A DNA stretch of 33,486 bases. Source: an uncultured Clostridia bacterium (GTDB taxonomy: Bacteria; Bacillota; Clostridia; Christensenellales; UBA1242). Shown here piece after piece: positions 14,781-22,743 of this stretch (positions within the stretch are counted from its first letter, which is position 1; each line of letters begins with the position of its first letter). Position numbers and translations under genes: made by a program. The stretch lies in NCBI GenBank assembly GCA_944381235.1, contig CALWKI010000031.1, positions 1-33,486 on the forward strand, written 5' to 3'. The notes beneath the pieces are model-generated. The model searched no databases. It saw only the letters and a program-made list of their open reading frames with translations, and was not told where the DNA came from.

Positions 14781-15830
14781 ATGTTTAACAATTATCTCAA
14801 ATTAAGTTTTATTTTAGAACTTCAAAAAAAGTATAATAAAGACTTTTCCATGTTTACAAAGGAAATATTTGTTTTGCCTCCTATTTTTAAAAAAGGAAAA
14901 CTTAAGTATTTTCTATGCTTTCCTGTTGTAAAAATGTTATCGAACTTTAACGTAAATTTACCTTTGTCAATTTCAAGTCCTATAGGCGTAATATGCATAA
15001 ATAAGCAAGGCGAAGAAAAAGTGCTAAATATTTTAAATTCAGATCTTAACATAGGCAAAAATCTTAGTTTTGACAAAAAGTATACTTATCATATCGAAAA
15101 CCAAGAAACAATAAAAACCTCTCTTGATAGTCTTTCAGCAGGGCTTAAAACCACATCATTAAGACTCAGAAAAGAGCAATTTGATAGTTATATTCAAAAT
15201 CTAAAAACTCTTTTAGATAAAGATTATTGGCAATTTTATGAAGTACTCAAAAAAGCCGAATTTGTGAAAAAAAATAACGACGAAAATGTCGCTACTCTAA
15301 TCAAAAAAAATGATGACGAAGAATTAAAAAATTATAGACAAAGCATCAAAAAAGAGTTCTCTTTATTTATTAAAACTGAAATACTCCCATATGTTCATAA
15401 TAACACATCATTTTATAAAATCAAGTTTTTTGACGAACTTGGAAAATTAATTAGAAACATCAACTTTACGTTTAACTTTGAAAAAGACCTAAAGTTAATG
15501 AAAAATGAAGCAGTTAAACTCATTGCAAAGTTACTTAATAAAATGAAAAACACCTCTCTTCAAATTGACTTTTTAAGTAAAATTTTAGTTATGATTATAA
15601 ATGCAATGCTTGTTGAACAAAAAAAGAAAAAAGTTATTCAAAAATTTGAAGATGACTTATATAACTATTTTTCAATTTTTAAAGACGAAAGTAAAGTCGT
15701 CCCTAAAAACGAAGAAGAAGACCATAACTTTTTGCTTGGCATTTATAATGACTTAATAAACGATTATAACAAAAAACCGGGCGAAAAATACTCAAACATT
15801 TTTTTTGCTTATCTTTACATTTTTAACTAA
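14781..15830 (+). CDS. Unrecognised 349-residue protein
   Basis: I do not recognise this protein. It is Lys/Asn/Phe-rich with no signal peptide or obvious membrane segment. Residues 1-90 look like mixed strands (LPPIFKKGKLKYFLCFPVV, then VGVICINKQG-like segments). From about 115 on it is mainly helical and highly charged, with possible coiled-coil around residues 120-190 and 235-310. There is one hydrophobic helix (FLSKILVMIINAMLVEQ). It is a single-gene unit with its own promoter, no Shine-Dalgarno, and a convergent terminator shared with divIVA. Codon use looks like its neighbours. Long uninterrupted frame plus flanking signals make it a real gene. Confidence 0.8.
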   Translation: MFNNYLKLSFILELQKKYNKDFSMFTKEIFVLPPIFKKGKLKYFLCFPVVKMLSNFNVNLPLSISSPIGVICINKQGEEKVLNILNSDLNIGKNLSFDKKYTYHIENQETIKTSLDSLSAGLKTTSLRLRKEQFDSYIQNLKTLLDKDYWQFYEVLKKAEFVKKNNDENVATLIKKNDDEELKNYRQSIKKEFSLFIKTEILPYVHNNTSFYKIKFFDELGKLIRNINFTFNFEKDLKLMKNEAVKLIAKLLNKMKNTSLQIDFLSKILVMIINAMLVEQKKKKVIQKFEDDLYNYFSIFKDESKVVPKNEEEDHNFLLGIYNDLINDYNKKPGEKYSNIFFAYLYIFN

Positions 15831-15863
15831 AAAAACATATGTACATATGTACATATGTTTTTT
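15829..15863. terminator. Bidirectional terminator of three palindromic 8-mers
   Basis: ACATATGT occurs three times in tandem (15835-15858), flanked by A-run and T-run, making one long perfect inverted repeat. It lies between converging genes and its right edge overlaps the divIVA-like stop codon, so it can terminate both. Confidence 0.8.
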
Positions 15864-16647
15864 ATCCTTCTTTTTTTGCATCGTTGTAAAAATCAAAAGC
15901 CTTCATAATTTCTTCCAAATCTTCTTTAGGATTGACTGCCTCTTTTAAGTCAAAACCCGGATCGTCTGACGTGTCACTATTTTTATTTGTAAACATAATG
16001 TGTTCAAAATTTGATCCGTCAAGAGTGCTATTATTTGATAAAAATTTATTAAACTCTTTAGGCTCAGGACGCTTTGGCTCTTGCCGTCTAATTTGAGCCA
16101 CTCTAGCTTCTTCTTTTTTTGTTATCTCTTGTGTTTTGTCTTCAATATAACCATTGTCTTCTTCTATTTCATTTCTCTCAGAAAAATTATTTATTCCCAT
16201 CATTTTTGAAAGTAGTCTCTTAACCGGATCACCACCTGAACTTTCCTTTATGTTTTTACTTTGCTTTTCTATGTTATGTTGAAGGGAATTCCTACAATCT
16301 TGTATCAATGACAGAAGTTCATTTTTAATACTCCTAGAGTTTTCAACATTTTCCTCTTTTAACAAATTTTCCATTTTGTTATAAAGCAAATTCAACTTCT
16401 TAGTTTCAAGTTCATAAATGTTTTTTGAACTATTTTCTATCATCTTTGCCTTTTCAACGGCAGTAAGAAGTGACGCCATAAGTTCACTATCACTACTACT
16501 AGTCAGTTTTTCGACTTGGTCTTTTAGATAAAAAATTCTATCTTTTTGTTCAGCAAGTCGCCCCTCATAATCATTTTTTAGTCTTTCTATATAACTGTCA
16601 ACCTCTAGTTGACTGTATCCTTTTTTTACAATTTTAAAGTTGCTCAT
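15862..16647 (-). CDS. DivIVA-domain protein
   Basis: A 261-residue cytoplasmic protein. The first 40 residues carry the DivIVA/GpsB lipid-binding pattern FKIVKKGYSQLEVDSYIERL, followed by a coiled coil to about residue 130. The remainder is acidic and low-complexity, with Pro/Glu-rich QEPKRPEPKEF near the middle. DivIVA proteins bind curved membrane at septa and poles and recruit division or wall-synthesis factors. AAGAGG is 4 nt before the ATG, which lies inside the end of lgt (14-nt overlap), so translation is probably coupled to lgt. Whether it is the main DivIVA or a paralogue cannot be told here. Confidence 0.85.
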   Translation of the reverse strand: MSNFKIVKKGYSQLEVDSYIERLKNDYEGRLAEQKDRIFYLKDQVEKLTSSSDSELMASLLTAVEKAKMIENSSKNIYELETKKLNLLYNKMENLLKEENVENSRSIKNELLSLIQDCRNSLQHNIEKQSKNIKESSGGDPVKRLLSKMMGINNFSERNEIEEDNGYIEDKTQEITKKEEARVAQIRRQEPKRPEPKEFNKFLSNNSTLDGSNFEHIMFTNKNSDTSDDPGFDLKEAVNPKEDLEEIMKAFDFYNDAKKEG

Positions 16648-17440
16648 TTACCTCTTGCCTTCTTTTTTTATCAAAATAAATAGCGAGACATAATATTACA
16701 ATGCCGACAATCGCTAAAATGATACTTAAAAGCATTGACGCCTTTATCCCGGTATTACCTAACATTAAACTTTCTGCTGGATCTCTAAAATATTCAAGTA
16801 CGGCACGTACCGTCCCATAAATTATAAGGTAACTTGCCGTTACAATTCCCTTTTTCTTAACTTTAAAAGTTAAAATCATAAGCACAATAAAACCAATTAG
16901 ATTAAAAAATGCCTCATAGAAAAAGGTCGCGAGATGCCATTCAAGACCATTTTCGGTCATAATCTGAACACTAAATGGAAATTTCATAAGTGCCTCATTA
17001 GTCGTTTCAATCCCGTAGCAACAACCACCAAAATAACACCCTATTCTACCTATTGCCTGTCCAAGAAGCAAACAAGGTGCCGCGAGGTCACATGCTTCAA
17101 GCAAGGAATACTTATGTATTTTGCAACAAATAACGACTCCAAGAAAACCACCAATGACGCCGCCATAAATCGCCATACCTCCATCCCAAATCCTAAATAT
17201 TTGCCAAAAATCACTAACGCCATGAAGTATGCAATAATAAATACGCGCCCCAACTATTGCAAGAGGAAGAGCCCACAAAGCAAGGTTAATAGGAATACTA
17301 AAATCATATTTCTTTTTCTTGCAAATTATTATTGCACAAACAACCCCCATAAGCATACCAAGTGCAACAATAACGCCATACCATGCTATTTCGTAACCAA
17401 ATAAGGTAAATGTCTTACTTTCAAGAATTAAATTTTTCAT
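16634..17440 (-). CDS. lgt: Prolipoprotein diacylglyceryl transferase
   Basis: Lgt transfers diacylglycerol from phosphatidylglycerol to the lipobox Cys of prolipoproteins, the first step of lipoprotein maturation. The 268-residue product has about seven membrane helices, GARIYYC and the WDGGMAIYGG block. The signature GQAIGRIGCYFGGCCYG is the Cys-containing Firmicutes form of GRxGNFxN, and YFRDP follows near the C terminus. At least two substrates are in this window (1597 and 10253). A TTGGTA-N17-TATAAT promoter ends 6 nt before the ATG without a Shine-Dalgarno, predicting a leaderless mRNA. It overlaps the divIVA-like gene by 14 nt. Confidence 0.96.
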   Translation of the reverse strand: MKNLILESKTFTLFGYEIAWYGVIVALGMLMGVVCAIIICKKKKYDFSIPINLALWALPLAIVGARIYYCILHGVSDFWQIFRIWDGGMAIYGGVIGGFLGVVICCKIHKYSLLEACDLAAPCLLLGQAIGRIGCYFGGCCYGIETTNEALMKFPFSVQIMTENGLEWHLATFFYEAFFNLIGFIVLMILTFKVKKKGIVTASYLIIYGTVRAVLEYFRDPAESLMLGNTGIKASMLLSIILAIVGIVILCLAIYFDKKRRQEVNEQL

Positions 17441-17446
17441 ATTTTT

Positions 17447-17475
17447 ATTATACTATATCTATAAAAAAATACCAA
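17447..17475 (-). promoter_or_regulatory. Promoter of lgt-divIVA, predicted leaderless
   Basis: TTGGTA (17470-17475), a 17-nt spacer and consensus TATAAT (17447-17452) on the minus strand; 6 nt to the ATG. Confidence 0.75.
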
Positions 17476-17538
17476 GGTTTTTTATATCTTTTTAAATTTG
17501 CTTACATTTTATTTAATTTTTTTGCAAAATTTTTTAGT

Positions 17539-18795
17539 TTATTTTCGTTCTAGGACTACTAAACTTTCAATATCAGTAGTATTTGGGAACATATCAAAAA
17601 TTTCGAAATTTGTAACCTTATAACTATCCTTTAAAGTTACTAAGTTTTGCTTTAAAGTATATAAATTACAAGAAATATAAACTATCTTTTTGACTTTTTC
17701 TTCTTTTAAAATCTTTAAAATTTTGTTGTCAACCCCTTTTCTTGGCGGATCAATTACAAAGGTTGCATTATTGTTTTGTCGAATTAAATTTGGTAAGACA
17801 TCCGCACAATCACCATTTATATTTGTTAAATTTGTAATGTTGTTTGCCTCTTTTGTTTTATTTGCATCGCTTGTTGCAGTCCTATTTTTTTCAATAGAAA
17901 TTACACTTTTTGCTCTCGCTGCCATAAGACAACTGAGTAGCCCTGCACCGCTATACCCTTCAATGACAATTTCACCCTTTATTTCATTTAAAACTCTGTT
18001 GTATAATTTATTTCTCACGTCATCGTTAATTTGCATAAAGGAATAAGGCTCAATAAAAAACTTTAAGCCAAAAATTTCCGTCTCAATTTGTTTATTTCCT
18101 GCAATCAATTCAAATTTATCACTTAGAATATTACTTGAATTTACTTTATTGTAGTTTAAAAATAGCCCGTAGGTGTCATTAAATTTGTTTTTAAGTAAAG
18201 AATTAAAAATTTCCAAATTTTTTGGTTTTTTTGTCACAACGCATACAACAGACACAAGACCTTCTAAACTTCTAACAACAATATGATGAATGTTTGTTTC
18301 GTTGGTTTCATCTATGTACATTTGTGCAAGTTTTAATACCTCATTAATTTCTTCTTTTGCAACTAAACAATAATCAATTTTTACAACTTTATTGCTTCCT
18401 CTCTCTTGCATACCAACAAATCCATCTTTTACAAAAAAGGATACTTTGTTTCGGTAATTAAACTCTTTTGCACTTTCATTTATTACAATGTTTCCTACAT
18501 AGAGGTCTTTAAAGTACCCTCTTATAATTTCTTTTTTTATGCTTAACGCGTCTTCAACAAACATAAAGTCGCATCCACCGCATTTAGAACAATATTTGCA
18601 CTTTTCTTCTCGTCGTAAAGGGGATTTTTTTACAATATTTACTACTTTACCTAAAATAAAATTCTTTTTTTCGTAAACCCTTTCTATTTCAATCTCTTCA
18701 CCCTTTAAAACTTTTTTGACACAAACTTTCTTATCTTGAAGAAAACCTACGCCTTCACCATTAATATTAAGACTATCTATTACAACTTTATCCAT
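17539..18795 (-). CDS. rlmD: 23S rRNA (uracil-5-)-methyltransferase, RlmD/TrmA family
   Basis: A 418-residue SAM-dependent methyltransferase that makes 5-methyluridine in RNA. It has an N-terminal TRAM domain (about 1-55) and then CKYCSKCGGC, a C-x5-C-x2-C iron-sulfur set completed by the Cys in DYCLVAK. The Rossmann part has IEGYSGAGLLS for SAM and VIDPPRKG, and the catalytic Cys is in YISCNLYTL. Firmicutes RlmCD enzymes modify U747 and U1939 of 23S rRNA; which site is used here is unknown. TGCTAATAT, an extended -10, ends 6 nt before the ATG with no Shine-Dalgarno and no good -35. It is a single-gene unit. Confidence 0.93.
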   Translation of the reverse strand: MDKVVIDSLNINGEGVGFLQDKKVCVKKVLKGEEIEIERVYEKKNFILGKVVNIVKKSPLRREEKCKYCSKCGGCDFMFVEDALSIKKEIIRGYFKDLYVGNIVINESAKEFNYRNKVSFFVKDGFVGMQERGSNKVVKIDYCLVAKEEINEVLKLAQMYIDETNETNIHHIVVRSLEGLVSVVCVVTKKPKNLEIFNSLLKNKFNDTYGLFLNYNKVNSSNILSDKFELIAGNKQIETEIFGLKFFIEPYSFMQINDDVRNKLYNRVLNEIKGEIVIEGYSGAGLLSCLMAARAKSVISIEKNRTATSDANKTKEANNITNLTNINGDCADVLPNLIRQNNNATFVIDPPRKGVDNKILKILKEEKVKKIVYISCNLYTLKQNLVTLKDSYKVTNFEIFDMFPNTTDIESLVVLERK

Positions 18796-18801
18796 ATGTA
18801 C

Positions 18802-18810
18802 ATATTAGCA
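18802..18810 (-). promoter_or_regulatory. Extended -10 promoter of rlmD, predicted leaderless
   Basis: TGCTAATAT on the minus strand (TAATAT at 18802-18807), with 6 nt to the ATG. The expected -35 position is a T-run, so the TG extension would carry recognition. Confidence 0.5.
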
Positions 18811-18821
18811 TATTTTGAAAA

Positions 18822-18848
18822 TAAAAAAAAGAAAAGATATGCTTTTCT
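18822..18848 (-). terminator. Terminator of mazF
   Basis: AGAAAAG and CTTTTCT (18830-18836 and 18842-18848) pair around ATATG, with eight A on the plus strand at 18822-18829 giving a minus-strand T-run. It separates mazF from rlmD. A palindrome TGTCTAGACA (18872-18881) also lies in this gap. Confidence 0.7.
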
Positions 18849-18969
18849 AATTTTTATTTTAAACATATGTTTGTCTAGACATATTTTAAACCCACATAAA
18901 TTTGATTTTTAATTTCTAATATTTTAATACCTTTAGTGAACATATTTTAATATTCTTAAATTAAGTAAA

Positions 18970-19311
18970 CTAAATCACTCCAAGACTAATCATCATTGCC
19001 CTGTTTACTTGACTCATCTTATATGGACTAAGTTCCCCTATTTTTTCTTTTAGTCTTGATTTATCAATAGTTCTTATTTGCTCAAGTAAAACCACAGAAT
19101 CCTTTTCTAAACCATATTCTTTGCTAGATAGTTCTATATGAGTTGGCATTTTGGCTTTATTAAGTTTGCTTGTTATGGCTGCTGCTATAATTGTAGGACT
19201 ATATTTGTTACCAATATCATTTTGGACGACAAGAACTGGACGCACTCCTCCTTGTTCACTGCCGACAACTGGACTTAAATCTGCATAATATAGTTCCCCT
19301 CTCTTTACCAT
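18970..19311 (-). CDS. mazF: Endoribonuclease toxin MazF (NdoA/PemK family)
   Basis: A 113-residue MazF-type toxin that cleaves single-stranded mRNA at short sequence motifs. The N terminus [27 protein letters not shown] has the family loop and the conserved Arg-Pro-x-Leu strand. Further blocks are [22 protein letters not shown] and [18 protein letters not shown]. Length and sequence are close to Firmicutes NdoA. GAGGGG is 4 nt before the ATG. The upstream gene ends 1 nt before it, the standard antitoxin-toxin arrangement. In Bacillus the homologue is chromosomal and stress-related. Confidence 0.95.
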   Translation of the reverse strand: MVKRGELYYADLSPVVGSEQGGVRPVLVVQNDIGNKYSPTIIAAAITSKLNKAKMPTHIELSSKEYGLEKDSVVLLEQIRTIDKSRLKEKIGELSPYKMSQVNRAMMISLGVI

Positions 19312-19312
19312 T

Positions 19313-19495
19313 TTACCCCTCAGTTAATAACGTTTGATAACTAAACCTCTCTTGAATTTTGTCTACTCTACATTCATAATTCAGCATATATGAAATTTCC
19401 CTTATCGAACTATAAACTTTTATTTTTGTCTCCTTACTCATATTATGAAGCGACACGCAATAATTGTTCGTCAAAGATAGGTTTTGTTGTTTCAT
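19313..19495 (-). CDS. Candidate MazF antitoxin, atypical
   Basis: A 60-residue protein directly ahead of mazF (1-nt gap), so position argues for the antitoxin. It does not look like the usual ribbon-helix-helix NdoAI, nor like an AbrB-fold MazE. Its middle ([20 protein letters not shown]) is probably helical, and the C-terminal [18 protein letters not shown] could be the segment that wraps the toxin. AAGGAG lies 11 nt before the ATG, somewhat far. An alternative in-frame ATG at residue 19 has no Shine-Dalgarno. No DNA-binding motif is evident. Function is inferred only from synteny. Confidence 0.6.
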   Translation of the reverse strand: MKQQNLSLTNNYCVSLHNMSKETKIKVYSSIREISYMLNYECRVDKIQERFSYQTLLTEG

Positions 19496-19865
19496 ATAAA
19501 AATTCTCTCCTTCTTTTTATATTTTAAACAAATTTTTTATTAGTATGTAACAGCAAACGTTAACTAATAAATTTAAATTTACTTTACAAAATTTAATTAC
19601 TTTTATCTTTTCCTTCTAAATTCACTTTCTCCTCTCTTTTTCTTTAAAATTTTATCCTCTTCTTTTAAATTTATGCGTAAAAAAACATAGGTCGTTAACC
19701 TATGTTTAAATGTAAAAACAAATAAATTTCCTTTTGCCAAAAATAAAAAAAAAAAAAAGCCTCAAATGTGAGGACTTTTAACTAAAGAACATTTTATTTA
19801 GAAATTTTTAAATTTAAAACCTCTTGTTTAGCATCCTTTAATAAAAAAATTCTAGTTAGAAAATT
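19496..19865. other. 370-nt intergenic region with two leftward terminators
   Basis: CCTCA/TGAGG (19760-19773) with a long minus-strand T-run (A at 19744-19758 on the plus strand) should end the acpS transcript. A second hairpin, AAACATAGGT/ACCTATGTTT (19683-19707), also has a minus-strand T-run 40 nt further on. Closer to the mazF pair the sequence is purine-rich on the minus strand with a Shine-Dalgarno-like GAGAGGAG but no convincing frame. Confidence 0.6.
19744..19775 (-). terminator. Terminator of the recX-acpS run
   Basis: GTCCTCA-CATT-TGAGGC on the minus strand followed by a run of about 15 T, 90 nt after the acpS stop. Confidence 0.85.
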
Positions 19866-20219
19866 TTAACCTATAACACAAATTGCAACTGCTTGTTTTT
19901 TTGTATGCGAAATACTAATGTCAATTTCTTTATCATTTAATAATTTTGATATTTTTTCGTTTTTGACAATATAAGGCTCCCCCCACTCACCATGCAAAAT
20001 TTCAATGTCAAGTGGCGATAAAGATTTATAAAACCCAACTTTTAAGGCTTTACTTACCGCCTCTTTTGCACAAAAAGCACCCGCAATATGAGTGGCTTTT
20101 TCTTTAAATTTGGCAAAATATTCTTGCTCTTTTTGGGTAAAAATCTTATTTAATTTAGTTTTATCCTTATCATAATCTAAAAATCTAGACACATCTTCTA
20201 TATCAATTCCGACTTTCAT
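19866..20219 (-). CDS. acpS: Holo-[acyl-carrier-protein] synthase
   Basis: A 117-residue phosphopantetheinyl transferase that moves the 4'-phosphopantetheine arm of CoA onto the ACP serine for fatty-acid synthesis. GIDIEDVSRF (about 4-13) holds the metal-binding Asp, and FCAKEAVSKAL (about 49-59) the conserved Glu and Lys. ISISHTKKQAVA matches the C-terminal SISHxxxxA element. Length is normal. GAGGAG is 4 nt before the ATG, and recX ends 1 nt upstream, so the two are co-translated from one transcript. It is the last gene of the run before the terminator. Confidence 0.96.
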   Translation of the reverse strand: MKVGIDIEDVSRFLDYDKDKTKLNKIFTQKEQEYFAKFKEKATHIAGAFCAKEAVSKALKVGFYKSLSPLDIEILHGEWGEPYIVKNEKISKLLNDKEIDISISHTKKQAVAICVIG

Positions 20220-20220
20220 T

Positions 20221-20829
20221 TTACTCCTCTTTAAAAAACATATTTAACGCTCGCATTATGTCTTCTCCAATAAAGCCACGAGAAGCAAGAAATCTATACG
20301 CCTTTTGTTTTGTCTTATAGTCTCTTGGTTTATTTTTTAAATATTTCTCGCAAAGTGGCAAAATATTCTCGCTATCATTGGAATATTCTTCTATATTTTC
20401 TTCAACCATATCGTCGGCTATTCCTCGTTTTTTTAATTCAAAAGAAAGTTTTCTCCTACCACTCTTTTTTGATTTAGATTTAATATAATTTTTTGCATAA
20501 CTCATATCGTCGACCAAATTATACTCTTTTAGTTTTTTTATCACTTTTAAAACAATTTCTTCGTCAAATCCTTTTTTTATAAGATAATCACGAAGTTCTT
20601 TTTCAGTCTTTTGATATTTTGAAATGTAAGCCATAGCCTTATTTTGCGCAATTTCTCTTTCACTATCGTTTTGCAAAAATTCTAGTTTTTGAATTTCCAA
20701 TTCTTGACCTACTTTTAGCGCATATTTTACAACCGCCTCAAGAGACAATCCACAATAAAACTCGTCATCCAAATATAAATTTACTCTATCTTTATTCTTT
20801 TTTTGAACCTCAAGTTTAGTTATTTTCAT
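20221..20829 (-). CDS. recX: Regulatory protein RecX
   Basis: A 202-residue RecX protein, which binds RecA filaments and limits recombinase and coprotease activity. The family pattern is visible as repeated three-helix units: AYISKYQKTEKELRDYLIKKGF, then YNLVDDMSYAKNYIKSKSK with SGRRKLSFELKKRGI, and a final KAYRFLASRGF unit. The N-terminal extension (about 1-60) is typical of Firmicutes RecX. AAGGTG lies 5 nt before the ATG. It is 8 nt downstream of the YigZ-family gene and 1 nt upstream of acpS, within a leftward run of four genes. Confidence 0.94.
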   Translation of the reverse strand: MKITKLEVQKKNKDRVNLYLDDEFYCGLSLEAVVKYALKVGQELEIQKLEFLQNDSEREIAQNKAMAYISKYQKTEKELRDYLIKKGFDEEIVLKVIKKLKEYNLVDDMSYAKNYIKSKSKKSGRRKLSFELKKRGIADDMVEENIEEYSNDSENILPLCEKYLKNKPRDYKTKQKAYRFLASRGFIGEDIMRALNMFFKEE

Positions 20830-20837
20830 CTTTCACC

Positions 20838-21422
20838 TTAAGACATATATTTAGTTTTTTCAAGAAAATTTAGTTTTACAAACTTGCTAATATCTTTAAA
20901 CTCTTTTTCATCTAGATAGACATAAAAATTGACTTGGTCAGAAAACTTGACATTGTAAATAGAAATACTCTTTTTATCAAGATACTTTTTAAGATTGCTA
21001 AATTCTCCATAACTAGTTTTGCCTTCAAAAAGTTTTTTTAGGGTAACCTCTTTCGTGTTATTCTTTAAACACGCCTCAGCACTTTCTTTATACGCCCTAA
21101 AAAGCCCCGGCACACCAAGTTTTATGCCTCCAAAATATCTAACAACAATCACAAGTGTATAAATTAATTCGTTTTCTTGAAGAGCCCTTATTATTGGCAA
21201 GCCTGCAGTATTACTTGGCTCGCCATCATCACTAAAATAGACTTCGTTTTTATCTTGAAGAATGCACCCGAAACACACATGCGTTGCACTATGGTGTATT
21301 TTTCTTATTTCATCTAAAAGACTATTTAGTTCTTCTCTATTATCGCAGTTATAAGCATATGAAATAAACTTTGACCGCTCAATTACGGTTTTGCATTCTA
21401 TGACCTTAATAATTCTTTTCAT
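20838..21422 (-). CDS. YigZ/IMPACT family protein (UPF0029)
   Basis: A 194-residue member of the YigZ/IMPACT family. HHSATHVCFGCIL, FSDDGEPSNTAGLPI and VVRYFGGIKLGVPGL are the family signature blocks, in the N-terminal domain. The C-terminal 60 residues match the small second domain (EF-G domain IV-like). Function is not firmly established; a role around translation regulation is suggested from the eukaryotic homologue. The frame extends to a TTG at 21434, but the ATG at 21422 fits the family N terminus. It begins 14 nt after the XRE-membrane gene; no clear Shine-Dalgarno is seen, so coupling to the upstream gene is likely. Confidence 0.92.
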   Translation of the reverse strand: MKRIIKVIECKTVIERSKFISYAYNCDNREELNSLLDEIRKIHHSATHVCFGCILQDKNEVYFSDDGEPSNTAGLPIIRALQENELIYTLVIVVRYFGGIKLGVPGLFRAYKESAEACLKNNTKEVTLKKLFEGKTSYGEFSNLKKYLDKKSISIYNVKFSDQVNFYVYLDEKEFKDISKFVKLNFLEKTKYMS

Positions 21423-21436
21423 TATCTTAATCAACT

Positions 21437-22102
21437 CTAATTTTTAGTTTGATTTTTTGGTGTTTTCTTGCCAAAGTTCACTTTGACTTTCTTAAACGTA
21501 AACCATAATATATCTATTATTTGAAATGGAATTGCAACAATAAAAATGAGCCAATTACTTTCAAACTGTACACAAAAATAAATTGCAACAGCCATAAACC
21601 AGATAAGAAAAGTGACAACTATTGCGTTCATAAGGTTTGTACACCAAATACTAGTAAACACAAGCACAATAATTGTAGATAGTGGTAATGCAAGTAAGAA
21701 TAGTTTCCAAGCCTCATTTTTTAAAGTTGGGACAAATGCGTGAAAAACACAATACGTAACAATCGCAACCAGCCACACAATAGACACCGAAAGGAGCATA
21801 ATAAGGGTTTGTTTTTTATTGAGAAGTTTTGTTTTTTTCTTTTTTGGTTCAGGTTCAAGATTTACTTCTGATTTTTCTACCAAAAAATCATTGACCGTTA
21901 TCCCATACAAGTCAGCAAGTTTTTTTAAAATAGTAATTTCAGGAATGCTCTCCCCTCTCTCCCATCTAGAAATATTTTTATCAGAATAATTAATTTTTTC
22001 AGAAAGTTCAATTTGTGTCAAATTCATAGCCTTGCGGTACTTAACAAGGTTAGTTGAAATAATTGATTTTAAGTTTTCACTTTCATCATGATAGTTATCC
22101 AT
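21437..22102 (-). CDS. XRE helix-turn-helix regulator fused to a membrane domain
   Basis: A 221-residue membrane-tethered regulator. N-terminal residues 13-70 form a Cro/C1 domain: NLVKYRKAMNLTQIELSEKI, then YSDKNISRWERGESIPEITI. A Lys-rich linker (PKKKKTK) leads to four hydrophobic segments between about residues 95 and 205. The cytoplasmic DNA-binding head plus membrane anchor suggests response to an envelope signal, which is inference. A very good TTGCAA-N17-TAAAAT promoter ends 6 nt before the ATG without a Shine-Dalgarno. It heads the run with yigZ-like, recX and acpS genes. Confidence 0.88.
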   Translation of the reverse strand: MDNYHDESENLKSIISTNLVKYRKAMNLTQIELSEKINYSDKNISRWERGESIPEITILKKLADLYGITVNDFLVEKSEVNLEPEPKKKKTKLLNKKQTLIMLLSVSIVWLVAIVTYCVFHAFVPTLKNEAWKLFLLALPLSTIIVLVFTSIWCTNLMNAIVVTFLIWFMAVAIYFCVQFESNWLIFIVAIPFQIIDILWFTFKKVKVNFGKKTPKNQTKN

Positions 22103-22108
22103 ACTAAA

Positions 22109-22137
22109 ATTTTAATATAAAAACACTTTTATTGCAA
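22109..22137 (-). promoter_or_regulatory. Promoter of the XRE-yigZ-recX-acpS run, predicted leaderless
   Basis: TTGCAA (22132-22137), a 17-nt spacer and TAAAAT (22109-22114) on the minus strand, 6 nt from the ATG. Both boxes match consensus at five of six positions. Confidence 0.8.
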
Positions 22138-22156
22138 CTATTTCACACTAAATTTA

Positions 22157-22176
22157 TAGTTAGATAACTCTAACTA
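22157..22176. repeat. Inverted repeat at the end of ytaF-like gene
   Basis: TAGTTAGA-GTTA-type loop-TCTAACTA, an 8-bp perfect stem overlapping the ytaF-like stop codon and 20 nt upstream of the XRE -35 box. Little T-run follows on the minus strand, so it is either a weak terminator or a possible operator for the adjacent XRE regulator. Confidence 0.5.
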
Positions 22177-22743
22177 AACAAGATTACTAAGAGCAAGTAA
22201 TATAAAAATACTACCCGATACAAATTCATCATCAAGCATAAGACTCTTAACAATTTTATTTCCCGTTTTAAAACCAAGTGTAAAAAACATACAATGAAAA
22301 AGAAATGTCGAGATAATAAAAACATGTCTACCCGTTAAACTCGCATAAAAAATGAAAGTTGAAAACATATTTTCTATAATAAAAATAGCAAATAGCAAGA
22401 GTAAATCTGAAAAATTTAAGTAGTTTAGGCTATTATGTTTTATTATCTTTTCCTCTTTAATCCCGTATTTTAGTTCAAAAATCAATTCTTTATAAGCCAT
22501 AAAAAAATAGTACACTCCAAATAAAAGAAGTAGATAATTACCCATATCTTCTAAAAAAACACTTTCAGATAAAAATTTAATATAAGGAAAAATTGTTAAA
22601 AATAAGCACAAAATTAAAATATTTAGAACATTTACCGCAAAGAAATCTAATACACCAAGTTTTACTCTTCGACTACCAAAACCTAAAGAGTAACCAAACG
22701 CATCAATACTTATTGAAAAAGCAAATATCAAAGTTTGTAACAT
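22174..22743 (-). CDS. YtaF/MntP-like membrane protein
   Basis: A 189-residue protein with about six membrane helices. The N terminus FAFSISIDAFGYSLGFGSRRVK resembles the first conserved motif of the MntP/YtaF family (AxSxDxFxxGxxxGxR). The second half has a degenerate counterpart around FIIENMFSTFIFYASLTG, lacking the Asp expected in MntP manganese exporters, so transport of manganese is doubtful and YtaF-like is the safer label. YtaF proteins are sporulation-associated in Bacillus. A TTGTAC-N18-CATAAT promoter ends 7 nt before the ATG with no Shine-Dalgarno. It appears to be a single-gene unit. Confidence 0.75.
   Translation of the reverse strand: MLQTLIFAFSISIDAFGYSLGFGSRRVKLGVLDFFAVNVLNILILCLFLTIFPYIKFLSESVFLEDMGNYLLLLFGVYYFFMAYKELIFELKYGIKEEKIIKHNSLNYLNFSDLLLLFAIFIIENMFSTFIFYASLTGRHVFIISTFLFHCMFFTLGFKTGNKIVKSLMLDDEFVSGSIFILLALSNLV

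Noticed and set aside
16934..17404. A 156-codon rightward frame.
   Set aside because: Entirely antisense to lgt, which has clear family motifs.
19590..19640. A ten-codon GTG frame behind GAGAGGAG on the minus strand upstream of the mazF pair.
   Set aside because: Too short and in purine-rich sequence where Shine-Dalgarno-like runs occur by chance.
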